Positions 19,091 to 28,183 of a DNA stretch of 39,869 nt are shown one piece after another. The stretch's first letter is position 1. Each line of letters opens with the position of its first letter. The position numbers and the translations under genes are program-made. This DNA is from Pseudomonadota bacterium (lineage in GTDB: Bacteria > Pseudomonadota > Gammaproteobacteria > Burkholderiales > Rhodocyclaceae), in NCBI GenBank assembly GCA_021782315.1, contig JAJXVG010000007.1, forward strand, positions 1 to 39,869. Direction: 5' to 3'. The notes beneath the pieces were generated by a model, which worked only from the letters and a program-made list of their open reading frames with translations, had not been told where the DNA came from and searched no databases.

Positions 19091-22000
19091 TTAGAAACGA
19101 CGCAAGTCTAGCGTAAACGGGTGCTCGGCGCTGGCTTCCGGCGCCTTGACCAACATCCTTCCCGGGCTATGTCCGAAACGGAAAAACCGGGCCAGGCGAC
19201 GGCTTTCGGCCTCGAAGGCGTTGACCGGAAAACTGTCGAAACTACGCCCGCCCGGATGCGCCACATGATATTGGCAACCGCCCAGCGAACGCTGCATCCA
19301 GGTATCGACGAGGTCGAAAACCAGCGGCGCATGGACGCCGATGGTCGGATGCAGACAGGAAGCCGGTTGCCAGGCCCGATAGCGCACACCGGCGACGAAT
19401 TCGCCGTTGGTCCCTGTGTTCTGCAACGGCACGGCAATGCCGTTGCAGGTCAGGACGTAGCGGTCGGGCGCCATGCCCCTGATCTTGACCTGGACCCGCT
19501 CGACAGAGGAATCGACGTAGCGCACCGTACCGCCGCCTCCGCCCTCCTCCCCCATGACGTGCCAGGGTTCTAGGGCATGGCGCAGTTCGAATTCAATGCC
19601 CTTGACGGCAAAATCGCCGTATTTCGGAAAACGGAATTCGAAGTGCGGGGCAAACCACTCGGCCTTGAACGGGTAGCCGGCCTCGGCCATTTCCTGCATG
19701 ACATCCCTGAAATCCTGCTCGGCAAAGAAGGGCAGCATGAAGCGGTCGTGCAGTTCGGTGCCCCAGCGCGCCAGGCGCGCCGGCGCGTAGGGTTCTTCCC
19801 AGAAACGGGCGACCAGAGCGCGCAGCAGGAGTTGCTGGGCAAGCGACATGCGGGCGTGCGGCGGCATTTCGAAGGCGCGCAATTCGAGCAGTCCGAGGCG
19901 TCCGGTCGGACCGTCCGGCGAATACAGCTTGTCGATGCAGAATTCGGAACGATGCGTATTGCCGGTAACGTCGGTGAGCAGGTTGCGCAGGATGCGGTCG
20001 ACCAGCCACGGCGGCACGGCGCCGCCCGGTTGGGGTATCTGCTTGAAGGCGATTTCCAGTTCGTAGAGGCTGTCGTTGCGAGCTTCGTCGATGCGCGGCG
20101 CCTGGCTGGTCGGGCCGATGAACAGGCCGGAGAACAGGTAGGACAGACTGGGGTGGTTGTGCCAGTAGGCGATCAAGCTCTTCAACAGATCCGGCCGGCG
20201 AAGGAAGGGCGAGTCGTTCGGCGTCGCGCCGCCGAGGACGAAATGGTTGCCGCCGCCGGTACCGGTGTGGCGGCCGTCGACCATGAATTTCTCGGTACTC
20301 AGCCGGACCTGGTGGGCCGACTCATAGAGATGCGTGGTCTGGTCGACCAGTTGCTCCCAGCTCCTGGCCGGGTGGATATTGACCTCGATGACACCGGGGT
20401 CGGGGGTGACGCGGAAATGGGTCAGACGCGGATCGGACGGCGGCTCGTAGCCCTCCATGATGACCGGCAGCCGCATTTCTTCGGCCGTCGCCTCGACGGC
20501 GGCGACGATTTCCAGGTAATCGTCGAGTTTCTCGGTTGGCGGCATGAAGAGGTAGAGCCTGCCGTTACGCGGCTCGGCGCACATCGCCAGGCGGGTGATC
20601 CAGCCGGCCGACTCCTTGAAGCGCGGCATCGTCCCGGTCGGCGTTTCCCACGGACGGCTCTTGCCGTGGCCGGTTGCGGCGTCGCCGGCTCTCTCGGTGC
20701 GGCGGCTCTGCATCAAGGGTTGGCGGTCGCTCCCGCCGCTGACGCGGGAACGCAGGTCGGCGTAGCTGGCCAGCGGCGCGATCGCCGTTTCGGCATCCGG
20801 CACATTGACGTAGGGGTAATCGCTGCTCGCCGTCCACGGCTGCGAATCGTAGGGCAGGCGGTAGCCCATGGCCGAATCGCCGGGGAACAGGTAACAACGC
20901 TCGGCGCGCAGGAACCACGGGCCGGTCTGCCACCGGTCCCGGACATTTTTCATGATCGGCAGGACATGGCCGACCGTGTGGGTCATGCCTTGCGTGAACA
21001 CCTTCATCAGGCGTTCGCGCTCCATGGCGTCGTCGACGCGGGAATCGAAGGGATCGACATTGCCGGGCAGGCGGCGCTCGCGCCACATGTAGTAATAGAC
21101 ATCCTCGAAGGCCGGAAAGACATGATCCGTGGTCAGGCCCAGACGTTCGGCGACCCGCTTGAGAAAACGCCCGGCCTGTTCGGTCGTCGCTCCGTAGTCG
21201 ACATTTTCGTCGGCGTAAAGCGCAGGATCCTTCCAGATCGGCTCGCCATCCTTGCGCCAGAAGCAGTTCAACGACCAGCGCGGGAGCTGCTCGCCGGGAT
21301 ACCACTTGCCCTGGCCGAAATGCATCAGACCGTTCGGCGCATATTTTTCACGCAGGCGATGGAAGATGCCGGCGGCGAAAATGCGCTTGGTCGGACCGAG
21401 GGCGGCGGTATTCCATTCGTCGCCGTCGGGATCATCGACGGCGACGAAGGTCGGTTCCCCACCCTGGGTCAGACGGACGTCTAGTTGACCCAGCCGGTCA
21501 TCGACCCGGTGGCCGAGGCTGTCGATCTCGCGCCATTGTTCGTCGGTGTAGGGCTTGGTAACGCGTGGCGCTTCCCAGATGCGAGTGACCTGCATGTGGT
21601 GCGCAAACTCGGTTTCGCATTCGTCGAGGCCGCCGGTAACCGGCGCCGCCGAGCCGGGTTCCGGCGTGCAGGCCAGAGGAATGTGACCTTCTCCGGCGAA
21701 CAGTCCTGAGGTCGGATCGAGGCCGATCCAGCCGGCCCCGGGCAAATAGACCTCGGTCCACGCATGCAGGTCGGTGAAGTCTGCCTCCGGACCGGATGGG
21801 CCGTCGAGCGATTTGACGTCGGCGGTGAGCTGGATGAGATAGCCGGAAACGAAACGGGCGGCGAGACCGAGATGACGAAGAATCTGTACCAGCAACCAGG
21901 CCGAGTCCCGGCAGGAGCCTGAGCGCTTGCCCAGCGTCTCCTCCGGGGTCTGGACGCCAGGTTCCATGCGGATGGTGTAGCTGATGGCCTTCTGCAAACC

Positions 22001-22450
22001 GGCGTTGAGGGCAACGAGGAAATCGACGCTACGCATCGGTTCGCGCGAAATGCCGGCGAGGTACTTCTTGAGTTCGGGCGTTTCCGGCAGCTTGTGCAGA
22101 TAAGGCGTCAGTTCGTGACGTTCCCAGTTCTCGTAGGCGAAGGGGATTTTCTCGGCATGCGGTTCGAGGAAGAAATCGAAGGGATTGATGACCGACATCT
22201 CGGCCACCATGTCCACCTCGATGCTGAATTCGCGGGTCTTTTCGGGGAAAACCAGGCGGGCCAGGTAATTGCCCTGCGGGTCCTGCTGCCAGTTGATGAA
22301 ATGCTTTTCCGGCCCGATCTTCAGCGAATAGGACAGGATGCGCGTCCGCCCGTGCGGACACGGACGCAACCGGACAACCTGCGGCCCGAGACCGATCAGG
22401 CGATCGTAGCTGTAATGGGTCAGGTGATTCAGGGCAACATGGATCGACAC
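19091..22450 (-). CDS. Transglutaminase-like + DUF2126 (putative amidoligase) protein
   Basis: A 1119-residue two-part protein of the COG4196 type. Residues 1-300 are a bacterial transglutaminase module: N-terminal beta domain (HVALNHLTHYSYDR), then Cys180 (KRSGSCRDSAW), His229 (TDLHAWTEVY) and Asp245 (WIGLDPTSGL). Residues about 330-1110 are DUF2126, which Pfam describes as a putative amidoligase, with blocks such as RLTQGGEPTFVAVDD, FGQGKWYPGEQLPRW, GGGNHFVLGG and RLGLLELRAFEMPPH. The start is GTG, supported by CCGGAG seven bases upstream. It lies 70 bp upstream of the ATP-grasp/alpha-E fusion, with a terminator between. Family knowledge places these proteins in a predicted peptide-modification or peptide-synthesis pathway. 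No substrate is known from the sequence. Confidence 0.93.
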   Translation of the reverse strand: MSIHVALNHLTHYSYDRLIGLGPQVVRLRPCPHGRTRILSYSLKIGPEKHFINWQQDPQGNYLARLVFPEKTREFSIEVDMVAEMSVINPFDFFLEPHAEKIPFAYENWERHELTPYLHKLPETPELKKYLAGISREPMRSVDFLVALNAGLQKAISYTIRMEPGVQTPEETLGKRSGSCRDSAWLLVQILRHLGLAARFVSGYLIQLTADVKSLDGPSGPEADFTDLHAWTEVYLPGAGWIGLDPTSGLFAGEGHIPLACTPEPGSAAPVTGGLDECETEFAHHMQVTRIWEAPRVTKPYTDEQWREIDSLGHRVDDRLGQLDVRLTQGGEPTFVAVDDPDGDEWNTAALGPTKRIFAAGIFHRLREKYAPNGLMHFGQGKWYPGEQLPRWSLNCFWRKDGEPIWKDPALYADENVDYGATTEQAGRFLKRVAERLGLTTDHVFPAFEDVYYYMWRERRLPGNVDPFDSRVDDAMERERLMKVFTQGMTHTVGHVLPIMKNVRDRWQTGPWFLRAERCYLFPGDSAMGYRLPYDSQPWTASSDYPYVNVPDAETAIAPLASYADLRSRVSGGSDRQPLMQSRRTERAGDAATGHGKSRPWETPTGTMPRFKESAGWITRLAMCAEPRNGRLYLFMPPTEKLDDYLEIVAAVEATAEEMRLPVIMEGYEPPSDPRLTHFRVTPDPGVIEVNIHPARSWEQLVDQTTHLYESAHQVRLSTEKFMVDGRHTGTGGGNHFVLGGATPNDSPFLRRPDLLKSLIAYWHNHPSLSYLFSGLFIGPTSQAPRIDEARNDSLYELEIAFKQIPQPGGAVPPWLVDRILRNLLTDVTGNTHRSEFCIDKLYSPDGPTGRLGLLELRAFEMPPHARMSLAQQLLLRALVARFWEEPYAPARLARWGTELHDRFMLPFFAEQDFRDVMQEMAEAGYPFKAEWFAPHFEFRFPKYGDFAVKGIEFELRHALEPWHVMGEEGGGGGTVRYVDSSVERVQVKIRGMAPDRYVLTCNGIAVPLQNTGTNGEFVAGVRYRAWQPASCLHPTIGVHAPLVFDLVDTWMQRSLGGCQYHVAHPGGRSFDSFPVNAFEAESRRLARFFRFGHSPGRMLVKAPEASAEHPFTLDLRRF

Positions 22451-22592
22451 GGGCGTACTCCGGGCAATGTGATTGTCAGCTTAAAAGCAAAACCCGAACC
22501 AGCTTTCGCGCCGTTGATTCGCGGGGGTTGGGCGGTATTTCACGCACCGCGCAAAAGCCTCGCGGCATCAAAGCTGCGCCAGATTGGTGCGG

Positions 22593-23015
22593 TCATGGAA
22601 GCTTGACGCAAGCATCCGGGTCCAGCGAAATGAAGGGATTGAAACAGACCTCCCATAAAAAACTGTCCGGATCGGCGAAATAGCCGCGAAAACCGCCCCA
22701 GAATACCTTGTCGGCCGGGCGCACCAGCCGCCCCCCGGCCGCCACCGCTTCGTCCAGGGTGGCCAGCACCGCCGCTTCGGACGGCACGTTATGGGCCAGG
22801 GTAAAGGCGCTGAACCCGCTCCCCACAGGCGACACCGAAGCATCTTCGGCCAGCGCCTCGCGCTCGAACAGGGCGAAGACGAGAGATCCGGCCCGGAAGA
22901 AGGCAATCGCCGCCTGACCGGCCGGCGATTCCCGCCAGCCGAGGGCGTGGTAAAAGGCCCGGCTTCGGGCCAGATCGGCCACGCCGAGGGTGATGAAACT
23001 GATGCGCTGCTCCAT
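22593..23015 (-). CDS. VOC (glyoxalase/bleomycin-resistance fold) family protein
   Basis: This 140-residue protein has the two-repeat VOC pattern. MEQRISFITLGVADLARSRA begins the first beta-alpha-beta-beta-beta unit. The second carries GRLVRPADKVFWGGFRGYFADPDSFLWEV, the usual YFxDPDGxLWE closing motif. VOC proteins use a metal to act on small molecules, and the substrate cannot be told here. The ORF track starts at a GTG eleven codons earlier; the ATG at 23015 was preferred because the conserved fold begins there, but neither start has a strong ribosome-binding site. It lies upstream of the DUF2126 gene on the same strand with a 142-bp gap. Confidence 0.88.
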   Translation of the reverse strand: MEQRISFITLGVADLARSRAFYHALGWRESPAGQAAIAFFRAGSLVFALFEREALAEDASVSPVGSGFSAFTLAHNVPSEAAVLATLDEAVAAGGRLVRPADKVFWGGFRGYFADPDSFLWEVCFNPFISLDPDACVKLP

Positions 23016-23090
23016 GGCGGAAGTGTACTCCGCACCGGTCGAATCCACACGCTTGCCGCGCCGAAATCGGGGCCTGTTCGGATTGGCCGG

Positions 23091-23915
23091 CTAGCACCCT
23101 CGCCCGCCGCTCATCCGGCTAAAACCAAAGCCATCCTGCCCGGCACCCGCGGGCAGGATGCAGATCCTCATCGCCAGCGAGCGAGCCGATTTGTTGATAT
23201 TGGCGGGGAATGGCGAAAACGGGATGGAGCGCTCGATGACCGACTTGATGAAGGCGATTTCGTCGGCCTGATCGCCGGCATTGATCACCGTGAAGGATTT
23301 CAGCGTGCCATCCGGATTAAGCCGGAATTGAACCGATGCCGGATGAACTCCCTTGCTCCGCGGGTCGTTCTTGACGAAAGCGGCGCTGCGGTTCAGACGT
23401 TTGACAAGCCCATCGACGTACATTTCCAGACTGAAGGGATCGGGCGGCGCCTCGTTGGGCCGCAACTCCAGCGTCGTATCCTCCGCCTCCTCCTGCCTTG
23501 ACATCTGCCGCGCCTGCTCCCGCGCCATCGCCATAGAACGCTGGGCCAGCGTCGGCCTGGGCGTCGCTTTCGCCTCCTTGTCCAGATCGTCGAGAAAGCG
23601 GTTCATGTCCGCCTTTTCGGCCGCCGACCATTTCGGGGCGGCCGGCACCGCCATGGTGGACGGACCGCGCGTCGTCATGATCCGCGAGCGAGTCGGGTGC
23701 GGCACCCCGGTCGCGGCGGGCTTTGGCGGCACATTCGGCTTTGTCTCCTTGACCGGTTTTTCGGCCGGTGGGGCCAGACGAGCTTGCAATGGCGGCTGCA
23801 CCCTGTCGCGGGCGACATCATGTGCCGGCAACATCAAAATCAGCGCGTGGATCAGCGCTGAAACGGTTATCGCCCACGGCAAGAGGGTTTCGGGAGGATC
23901 ATTCAGCAAAGACAT
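23091..23915 (-). CDS. TonB/TolA C-terminal-like energy-transducer-type protein
   Basis: About 274 residues. MSLLNDPPETLLPWAITVSALIHALILMLPAH gives a single N-terminal membrane anchor. A long Pro/Lys/Ala-rich, charged spacer (about 40-170) follows. A C-terminal domain of about 90 residues has the TonB-like pattern RLNPDGTLKSFTVINAGDQ and FIKSVIERSIPFSPFP. The topology fits an inner-membrane protein spanning the periplasm like TonB or TolA. No exbB, exbD or TonB-dependent receptor gene is near, so it is an orphan and may not transduce energy. The track ORF starts 51 codons earlier, in sequence without family character. ATG codons at 23924 and 23915 are both possible; I used 23915. It is divergent from the cytochrome gene. 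Confidence 0.72.
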   Translation of the reverse strand: MSLLNDPPETLLPWAITVSALIHALILMLPAHDVARDRVQPPLQARLAPPAEKPVKETKPNVPPKPAATGVPHPTRSRIMTTRGPSTMAVPAAPKWSAAEKADMNRFLDDLDKEAKATPRPTLAQRSMAMAREQARQMSRQEEAEDTTLELRPNEAPPDPFSLEMYVDGLVKRLNRSAAFVKNDPRSKGVHPASVQFRLNPDGTLKSFTVINAGDQADEIAFIKSVIERSIPFSPFPANINKSARSLAMRICILPAGAGQDGFGFSRMSGGRGC

Positions 23916-23979
23916 GGCTCGCATTTTAATTGAGCAAGTCGACCGGGCAGCAAGGAAGCCGAAACAGCAACAACTATTT

Positions 23980-23989
23980 ACAAATTTGT
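23980..23989. promoter_or_regulatory. Palindrome in the divergent TonB-like / cytochrome promoter region
   Basis: ACAAATTTGT is a perfect 10-bp palindrome in the 185-bp gap between two divergent genes, inside a short AT-rich patch. It could be an operator half or part of a promoter. It does not match the FNR-type consensus TTGAT-N4-ATCAA. Confidence 0.25.
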
Positions 23990-24100
23990 TCACTCCCGCT
24001 TGCGCGCAACTGTCGCTTTTGGCGTGGAGCAAACCACGCCACCACCGCGCACCCCGTATAATCCGCACTCCCGGGTCCGGCCCGTCATCGATCGTCTACC

Positions 24101-24556
24101 ATGCGCCAAATCCTGAAATTCAGCATTCTTGCCCTATCGACCGCCATCTTGCTCGCCGGCTGCGGCGAGGTCGAAGACACGCGGCCCGGCCAACCGGTCA
24201 AGCACCGGCAGACGGCCTTCAAGGAAATCGTCAAGGCCTTCGAACCGATGGGCGTGATGCTGCGCGACGGCCGCTACGATGCCGACAAATTTCTGCGCCA
24301 GGCCGAAAACCTGATGAGCAAACGCGAAGCGCCCTGGTCCTATTTCGGCGCCGACACCAATTACCCGCCGACCAAGGCCACGCCCGAGGTCTGGAAACAG
24401 CCCGAGGCGTTCGAAAAGAACAGGCAAGCCTTCTTCACGGCCACCGACGCCCTGCTCCTTGCCGCCCAAAGCAAGGACAAGGCGGCCGTGGAAAAAACCT
24501 ACGATGCCGTCCATGAAGCCTGCAAGACATGCCACAAGCAGTTCAAGGAACGCTGA
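24101..24556 (+). CDS. Cytochrome c'-type (class II) lipoprotein
   Basis: The 151-residue protein has a lipoprotein signal peptide with lipobox LLAGC (Cys21), so it is predicted to be lipid-anchored on the periplasmic face. The helical body ends with a single C-terminal haem motif CKTCH (Cys141, Cys144, His145). Class II cytochromes place the CxxCH near the C-terminus of a four-helix bundle, as here. Such proteins bind gases (NO, CO) or carry electrons; this sequence does not show which. It is followed 22 bp later by an FAD-dependent oxidoreductase on the same strand, a likely two-gene operon. A lipid-anchored class II cytochrome is less common than the soluble form. Confidence 0.88.
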   Translation: MRQILKFSILALSTAILLAGCGEVEDTRPGQPVKHRQTAFKEIVKAFEPMGVMLRDGRYDADKFLRQAENLMSKREAPWSYFGADTNYPPTKATPEVWKQPEAFEKNRQAFFTATDALLLAAQSKDKAAVEKTYDAVHEACKTCHKQFKER

Positions 24557-24578
24557 GCATCACCGAAAGAAAATTCGC

Positions 24579-26192
24579 ATGTTGAGACTGACCGAACTGA
24601 AGCTGCCGCTCGAGCACGACAATGATGCCCTGCGCCCGGCCCTGTGCCGACGCCTGGGCATCGCCGATACCGAGTTGATCGCCTTCAGCATTTTTCGCCG
24701 CAGCTACGATGCGCGGAAAAAATCGGCCATCACGCTGATCTACACGCTGGATTTCGAGGTCGGCGACGAAGTCGCGCTACTCGACAGACTGGCCGGCGAC
24801 CGCAATGTCGGCCCGACCCCGGATAGCCGCTACCGCTTCGTCGCCCAGGCGCCCACCGACCTGAAAAGCCGCCCGCTGGTCATCGGCACCGGCCCCTGCG
24901 GCCTGCTGGCCGGGCTGATCCTGGCACAGATGGGCTTCAGGCCGATTATCCTCGAACGCGGCAAGGCCGTGCGCGAACGGACCAGGGACACCTGGGGACT
25001 GTGGCGCAAGCACAAGCTGAACACGGAATCGAATGTCCAGTTCGGCGAGGGCGGCGCCGGCACCTTTTCCGACGGCAAGCTCTACAGCCAGATCAAGGAC
25101 CCGCAGCACCACGGCCGCAAGGTGCTGGAAGAATTCGTCAAGGCCGGCGCACCGGAGGAAATCCTCTACGTCAGCAAGCCGCATATCGGCACCTTCAGGC
25201 TGGTCAAGATGGTCGAAAGCATCCGCGCCACGATCACCGGGCTGGGCGGCGAAGTCCGTTTCGGCAGCAAGGTCGAGCACATCGACATCGTCGACGGCCG
25301 GGTTCGCGGGGTCGAACTGGCCGGTGGCGAGCGCATTGCCGCCGACCATGTCGTCCTTGCCGTCGGTCACAGCGCCCGCGATACCTTCCAGATGCTTCAC
25401 GAACAGGGGGTTTACATCGAAGCCAAGCCCTTCTCCATCGGTTTCCGCGTCGAGCATCCCCAGGCCCTGATCGACCGCGCCCGCTTCGGCCACAATGCCG
25501 GCAACGAAATTCTCGGCGCCGCCGATTACAAGCTCGTCCATCACTGCCAAAACGGCCGCGCCGCCTACAGTTTCTGCATGTGCCCCGGCGGCCAGGTGGT
25601 CGCCGCCACCTCTGAGGAAGGCCGCGTCGTCACCAACGGCATGAGCCAGTACTCGCGGGCCGAGCGCAATGCCAATGCGGCGCTGGTCGTCGAAGTGAAA
25701 CCCGAGGACTTTCCCGGCGACTATCGGCGCAATCCGCTGGCTGGTATCGACTTCCAGCGGCAATGGGAATCCGCCGCCTTCGTCGCCGGCGGCGGCACCT
25801 ATGCCGCCCCCGCCCAGCGCATCGGCGATTTCCTGGCCGGCCGGCCGTCGACCCGGCTCGGCACGGTCGACCCGTCCTACCAGCCCGGGGTGCACATGAC
25901 CGACCTGTCGAGCTGCGTCCCGCCCTACGTCATCGAAGCCCTGCGCGAAGCCATCCCCGCCTTCGACAAGCAGATACGCGGTTTCGCCATGGCCGACGCC
26001 GTGCTGACCGGGGTCGAAACCCGCACCTCGTCACCGATCCGCATCAAGCGCGGCAACGACTATCAAAGCATCAACACCCGCGGCCTCTACCCGGCCGGCG
26101 AAGGCGCCGGCTACGCCGGAGGCATCCTGTCGGCCGGGGTGGACGGCATCAAGGTGGCCGAAGCCGTCGCGCTGTCCATGCTGGGAAAATAG
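24579..26192 (+). CDS. Large FAD-dependent dehydrogenase (COG2509-type)
   Basis: The 537-residue protein has a roughly 90-residue N-terminal domain (MLRLTELKLPLEHDNDALRP) ahead of an FAD-binding Rossmann motif, LVIGTGPCGLLAGL. NVQFGEGGAGTFSDGKLYS and a closing YPAGEGAGYAGGILSAGVDG follow. This order fits the COG2509 family of uncharacterised FAD-dependent dehydrogenases. The track ORF begins at 24459 inside the cytochrome gene; the ATG at 24579 gives the family-like N-terminus. Two Cys-containing stretches (FCMCPGG, SSCVPPY) are conserved-looking and may have redox or structural roles. The substrate is unknown. The stretch beyond its stop is gene-poor. Confidence 0.9.
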   Translation: MLRLTELKLPLEHDNDALRPALCRRLGIADTELIAFSIFRRSYDARKKSAITLIYTLDFEVGDEVALLDRLAGDRNVGPTPDSRYRFVAQAPTDLKSRPLVIGTGPCGLLAGLILAQMGFRPIILERGKAVRERTRDTWGLWRKHKLNTESNVQFGEGGAGTFSDGKLYSQIKDPQHHGRKVLEEFVKAGAPEEILYVSKPHIGTFRLVKMVESIRATITGLGGEVRFGSKVEHIDIVDGRVRGVELAGGERIAADHVVLAVGHSARDTFQMLHEQGVYIEAKPFSIGFRVEHPQALIDRARFGHNAGNEILGAADYKLVHHCQNGRAAYSFCMCPGGQVVAATSEEGRVVTNGMSQYSRAERNANAALVVEVKPEDFPGDYRRNPLAGIDFQRQWESAAFVAGGGTYAAPAQRIGDFLAGRPSTRLGTVDPSYQPGVHMTDLSSCVPPYVIEALREAIPAFDKQIRGFAMADAVLTGVETRTSSPIRIKRGNDYQSINTRGLYPAGEGAGYAGGILSAGVDGIKVAEAVALSMLGK

Positions 26193-26768
26193 GGTATAGG
26201 GAAATTTCGGTTTGGGGGGGCTCCCCCACTGGCAGTTCGGTGCCTTTTGCCGCCGGTCGGTCCTTTGAAAAGCAGACGCTTAGCGTTTAGGCCGGCGCGG
26301 CTTTATCGCGACGATCCGTGTTGATGGATGGGCTTGGCGTCTGTGTGCCATAGATGCTCCATCACTCCTGGATAGATCACTGGCCTGAAAGACATAAAGC
26401 TAATGTCGCGCACATGGCTGAAGCCGGACCAGAGCAGGCGACTGCCTCTCAACCAGCGTATCGGGCAACCCTGGCTTCGATGCGCTTGATTTCTTCTGTC
26501 GCAGCGGAACACAAGGCGCCGACCCGCCCGTACAAGCGAAAGCCAGGCGGTGAGACAAACCGGCCCAGCAAGAGCGACTTGAACCAAAAACCTGCATTGA
26601 CAGCCATGAGGCAGACCTCGGGATTTGTCTCAACATTCTAGCGATGCAGTTGCCTCCTTAATGATGAGAGATGTGTCAATACGAACATATGCTAGCCAAC
26701 TACAAATTCGCATATTGCTCATTTTTAATGTATAGTTCACATCTTTATTACTTGATTAAGACATCATC
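26193..26768. other. Gene-poor, AT-shifted gap before the soluble chemoreceptor
   Basis: No established gene was recognised in these 576 bases. The first part has a G-run/C-run (GGGGGGGCTCCCCC) that could fold but lacks a T-tract. The middle holds one possible 52-codon reverse ORF, listed separately. The last 120 bases are clearly AT-rich and likely contain the chemoreceptor promoter. Codon-like structure in the longer track ORFs here is poor and none resembles a known family. Confidence 0.5.
26449..26607 (-). CDS. Possible 52-residue small protein
   Basis: This ORF is too short for the supplied track. It starts ATGGCTGTCAATGC with GAGG eight bases upstream, and ends in TGA. The product starts MAVNAGFWFKSLLLGRFVSP and ends in a charged amphipathic helix (TEEIKRIEARVARYAG). 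I do not recognise it. A good Shine-Dalgarno and a plausible helix are the only support; it may be a remnant or chance. Confidence 0.28.
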   Translation of the reverse strand: MAVNAGFWFKSLLLGRFVSPPGFRLYGRVGALCSAATEEIKRIEARVARYAG

Positions 26769-27887
26769 ATGTTTTGGGGTTCTGGTAAAGCTTTGTCAGC
26801 TGCGGGAGCTGAATTGGTCCAATTACGAGCAGAACTCCAAGCAAAAGATACTGAAAATCAACGTCTGCGTTACGAGGCGGATGCTTGTCGTGCCGAAGCA
26901 AAAGCCAAGGATGATGAGTGCGAAACCCTCAAAGCCGTGTTGCACCACCTCTCGGAGTTCAGTCAAACGCTTGGCGGCTCGCAGCAAAGTTTGGCGAGCA
27001 TGGCCAACCTGCTGCGCGAAGAACGAAATCAAGCCATTCAAGCAGCCGAGGTCTCTGTCTCAAGTGGGCAGACGACCACCGAAATCGCCACCAACCTCCA
27101 TCGCTTGGCGGAAAATTCTGCGTCAACTGCCAAAGAGGTTGGGATGTTGGCAAAGCAAGCGGATGAAATCAGTTCCATCGTTCAATTGATTCATGAAATT
27201 GCCGACCAAACCAACCTGTTGGCACTGAATGCGGCAATTGAAGCAGCAAGAGCGGGTGAATCGGGGCGTGGCTTTGCTGTTGTTGCCGACGAGGTGCGTA
27301 AACTTGCTGAACGTACAGCCAAGGCGACGCAAGAAATTGAGTCCTTGGTTGCCAGCGTCAGACAAAACTCGTCTTCAGCAAAAGATGCGATGGATGTACT
27401 TTCCGCCTCTGCAGATGACTATAGTCAGCGCGGTGAAAAGGCCACCGAGAGTATGACGCAGTTGGTCACGTTGAGCCGGAAAATGGAACTGGTTATCGCT
27501 GGCAGCGCCCTTAAAAGCTTCATTGAGGTGGCCAAGGTTGACCATTTGGTTTTCAAATTCCGAATTTACATGGGACTTTTCGGGCTTGAGGCCTTATCGC
27601 CCGGAAGCGTTGCCTCTCATACCGAATGTCGCCTAGGTAAGTGGTATTACGAAGGTGAAGGGCGCGAAAGCTTTAGTCGGCTATCGGATTATCGAGACCT
27701 GGAGGCGCCCCATACCGATGTGCACAAATTCGGTATTGCCGCGCTTAGCGCAATGCAGACTGGAGATATGCCAGCCATGTTACGACAGGTTCAGGCCATG
27801 GAAACAGCCAGCTTGCAGGTAGTTGCTTCCTTGGACCGTATGGCTGAGGCAGCGGCAAACCAACCGGATTTACTTTGCCACCATTAA
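26769..27887 (+). CDS. Soluble methyl-accepting chemotaxis protein with C-terminal CZB zinc-binding domain
   Basis: The 372-residue protein has no membrane segment. Residues about 10-70 are a coiled coil. Residues about 80-230 are a short MCP signalling hairpin, with the conserved tip [22 protein letters not shown] and [16 protein letters not shown]. Residues about 255-360 are a chemoreceptor zinc-binding (CZB) domain: [25 protein letters not shown] and [10 protein letters not shown] supply the likely His/Cys/His/His ligands. CZB receptors respond to zinc or oxidants such as hypochlorous acid, by family knowledge (TlpD, DgcZ). The adaptation and CheA/CheW partners are not in this window. The Shine-Dalgarno is weak. 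Base composition is more AT-rich than the flanks, hinting at transfer. Confidence 0.93.
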   Translation: MFWGSGKALSAAGAELVQLRAELQAKDTENQRLRYEADACRAEAKAKDDECETLKAVLHHLSEFSQTLGGSQQSLASMANLLREERNQAIQAAEVSVSSGQTTTEIATNLHRLAENSASTAKEVGMLAKQADEISSIVQLIHEIADQTNLLALNAAIEAARAGESGRGFAVVADEVRKLAERTAKATQEIESLVASVRQNSSSAKDAMDVLSASADDYSQRGEKATESMTQLVTLSRKMELVIAGSALKSFIEVAKVDHLVFKFRIYMGLFGLEALSPGSVASHTECRLGKWYYEGEGRESFSRLSDYRDLEAPHTDVHKFGIAALSAMQTGDMPAMLRQVQAMETASLQVVASLDRMAEAAANQPDLLCHH

Positions 27888-28183
27888 TTGCCAGCACGCA
27901 AGAGCAGTTCATCGCCATCGAAGCGAGCGGCCACTTGACTGATGGTTCCCATATTTTGGAAAAATTCAAAATTCATAAATTGAGCAGTTGTGGTCAAGAG
28001 TTACGACATGGGAATGTGCAGTCACTGGACGGCGCACAAGGCGATACAATTTGTCGAAAATGCTTAAGCAAAACAAATCATATGCAAAACATTCCCACAT
28101 GGCCGAACACGCGCGGAAACGTCGGGGGTGGCCGGGTCGAGGCAGTGAGCGAGACAATTTGCTTTCCGCAATCCAGCCATTGA
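27875..28183 (+). CDS. Possible small Cys-rich ORF downstream of the CZB receptor
   Basis: This frame opens with TTG at 27875, overlapping the receptor's 3' end, and stays open for 102 codons. Its first 65 residues look protein-like ([20 protein letters not shown]) and contain CGQELRH and ICRKC, which could be a zinc site. The rest looks like non-coding sequence. No family is recognised and the start is poor. It may be a decayed gene fragment. Confidence 0.2.
   Translation: MPPLIASTQEQFIAIEASGHLTDGSHILEKFKIHKLSSCGQELRHGNVQSLDGAQGDTICRKCLSKTNHMQNIPTWPNTRGNVGGGRVEAVSETICFPQSSH

Noticed and set aside
17728-21484. Long forward ORFs (17728-19116 and 19577-21484) over the ATP-grasp and DUF2126 genes
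   Set aside because: Antisense shadows of conserved reverse-strand genes; Arg/Gly/Gln-rich translations typical of GC-rich antisense frames.
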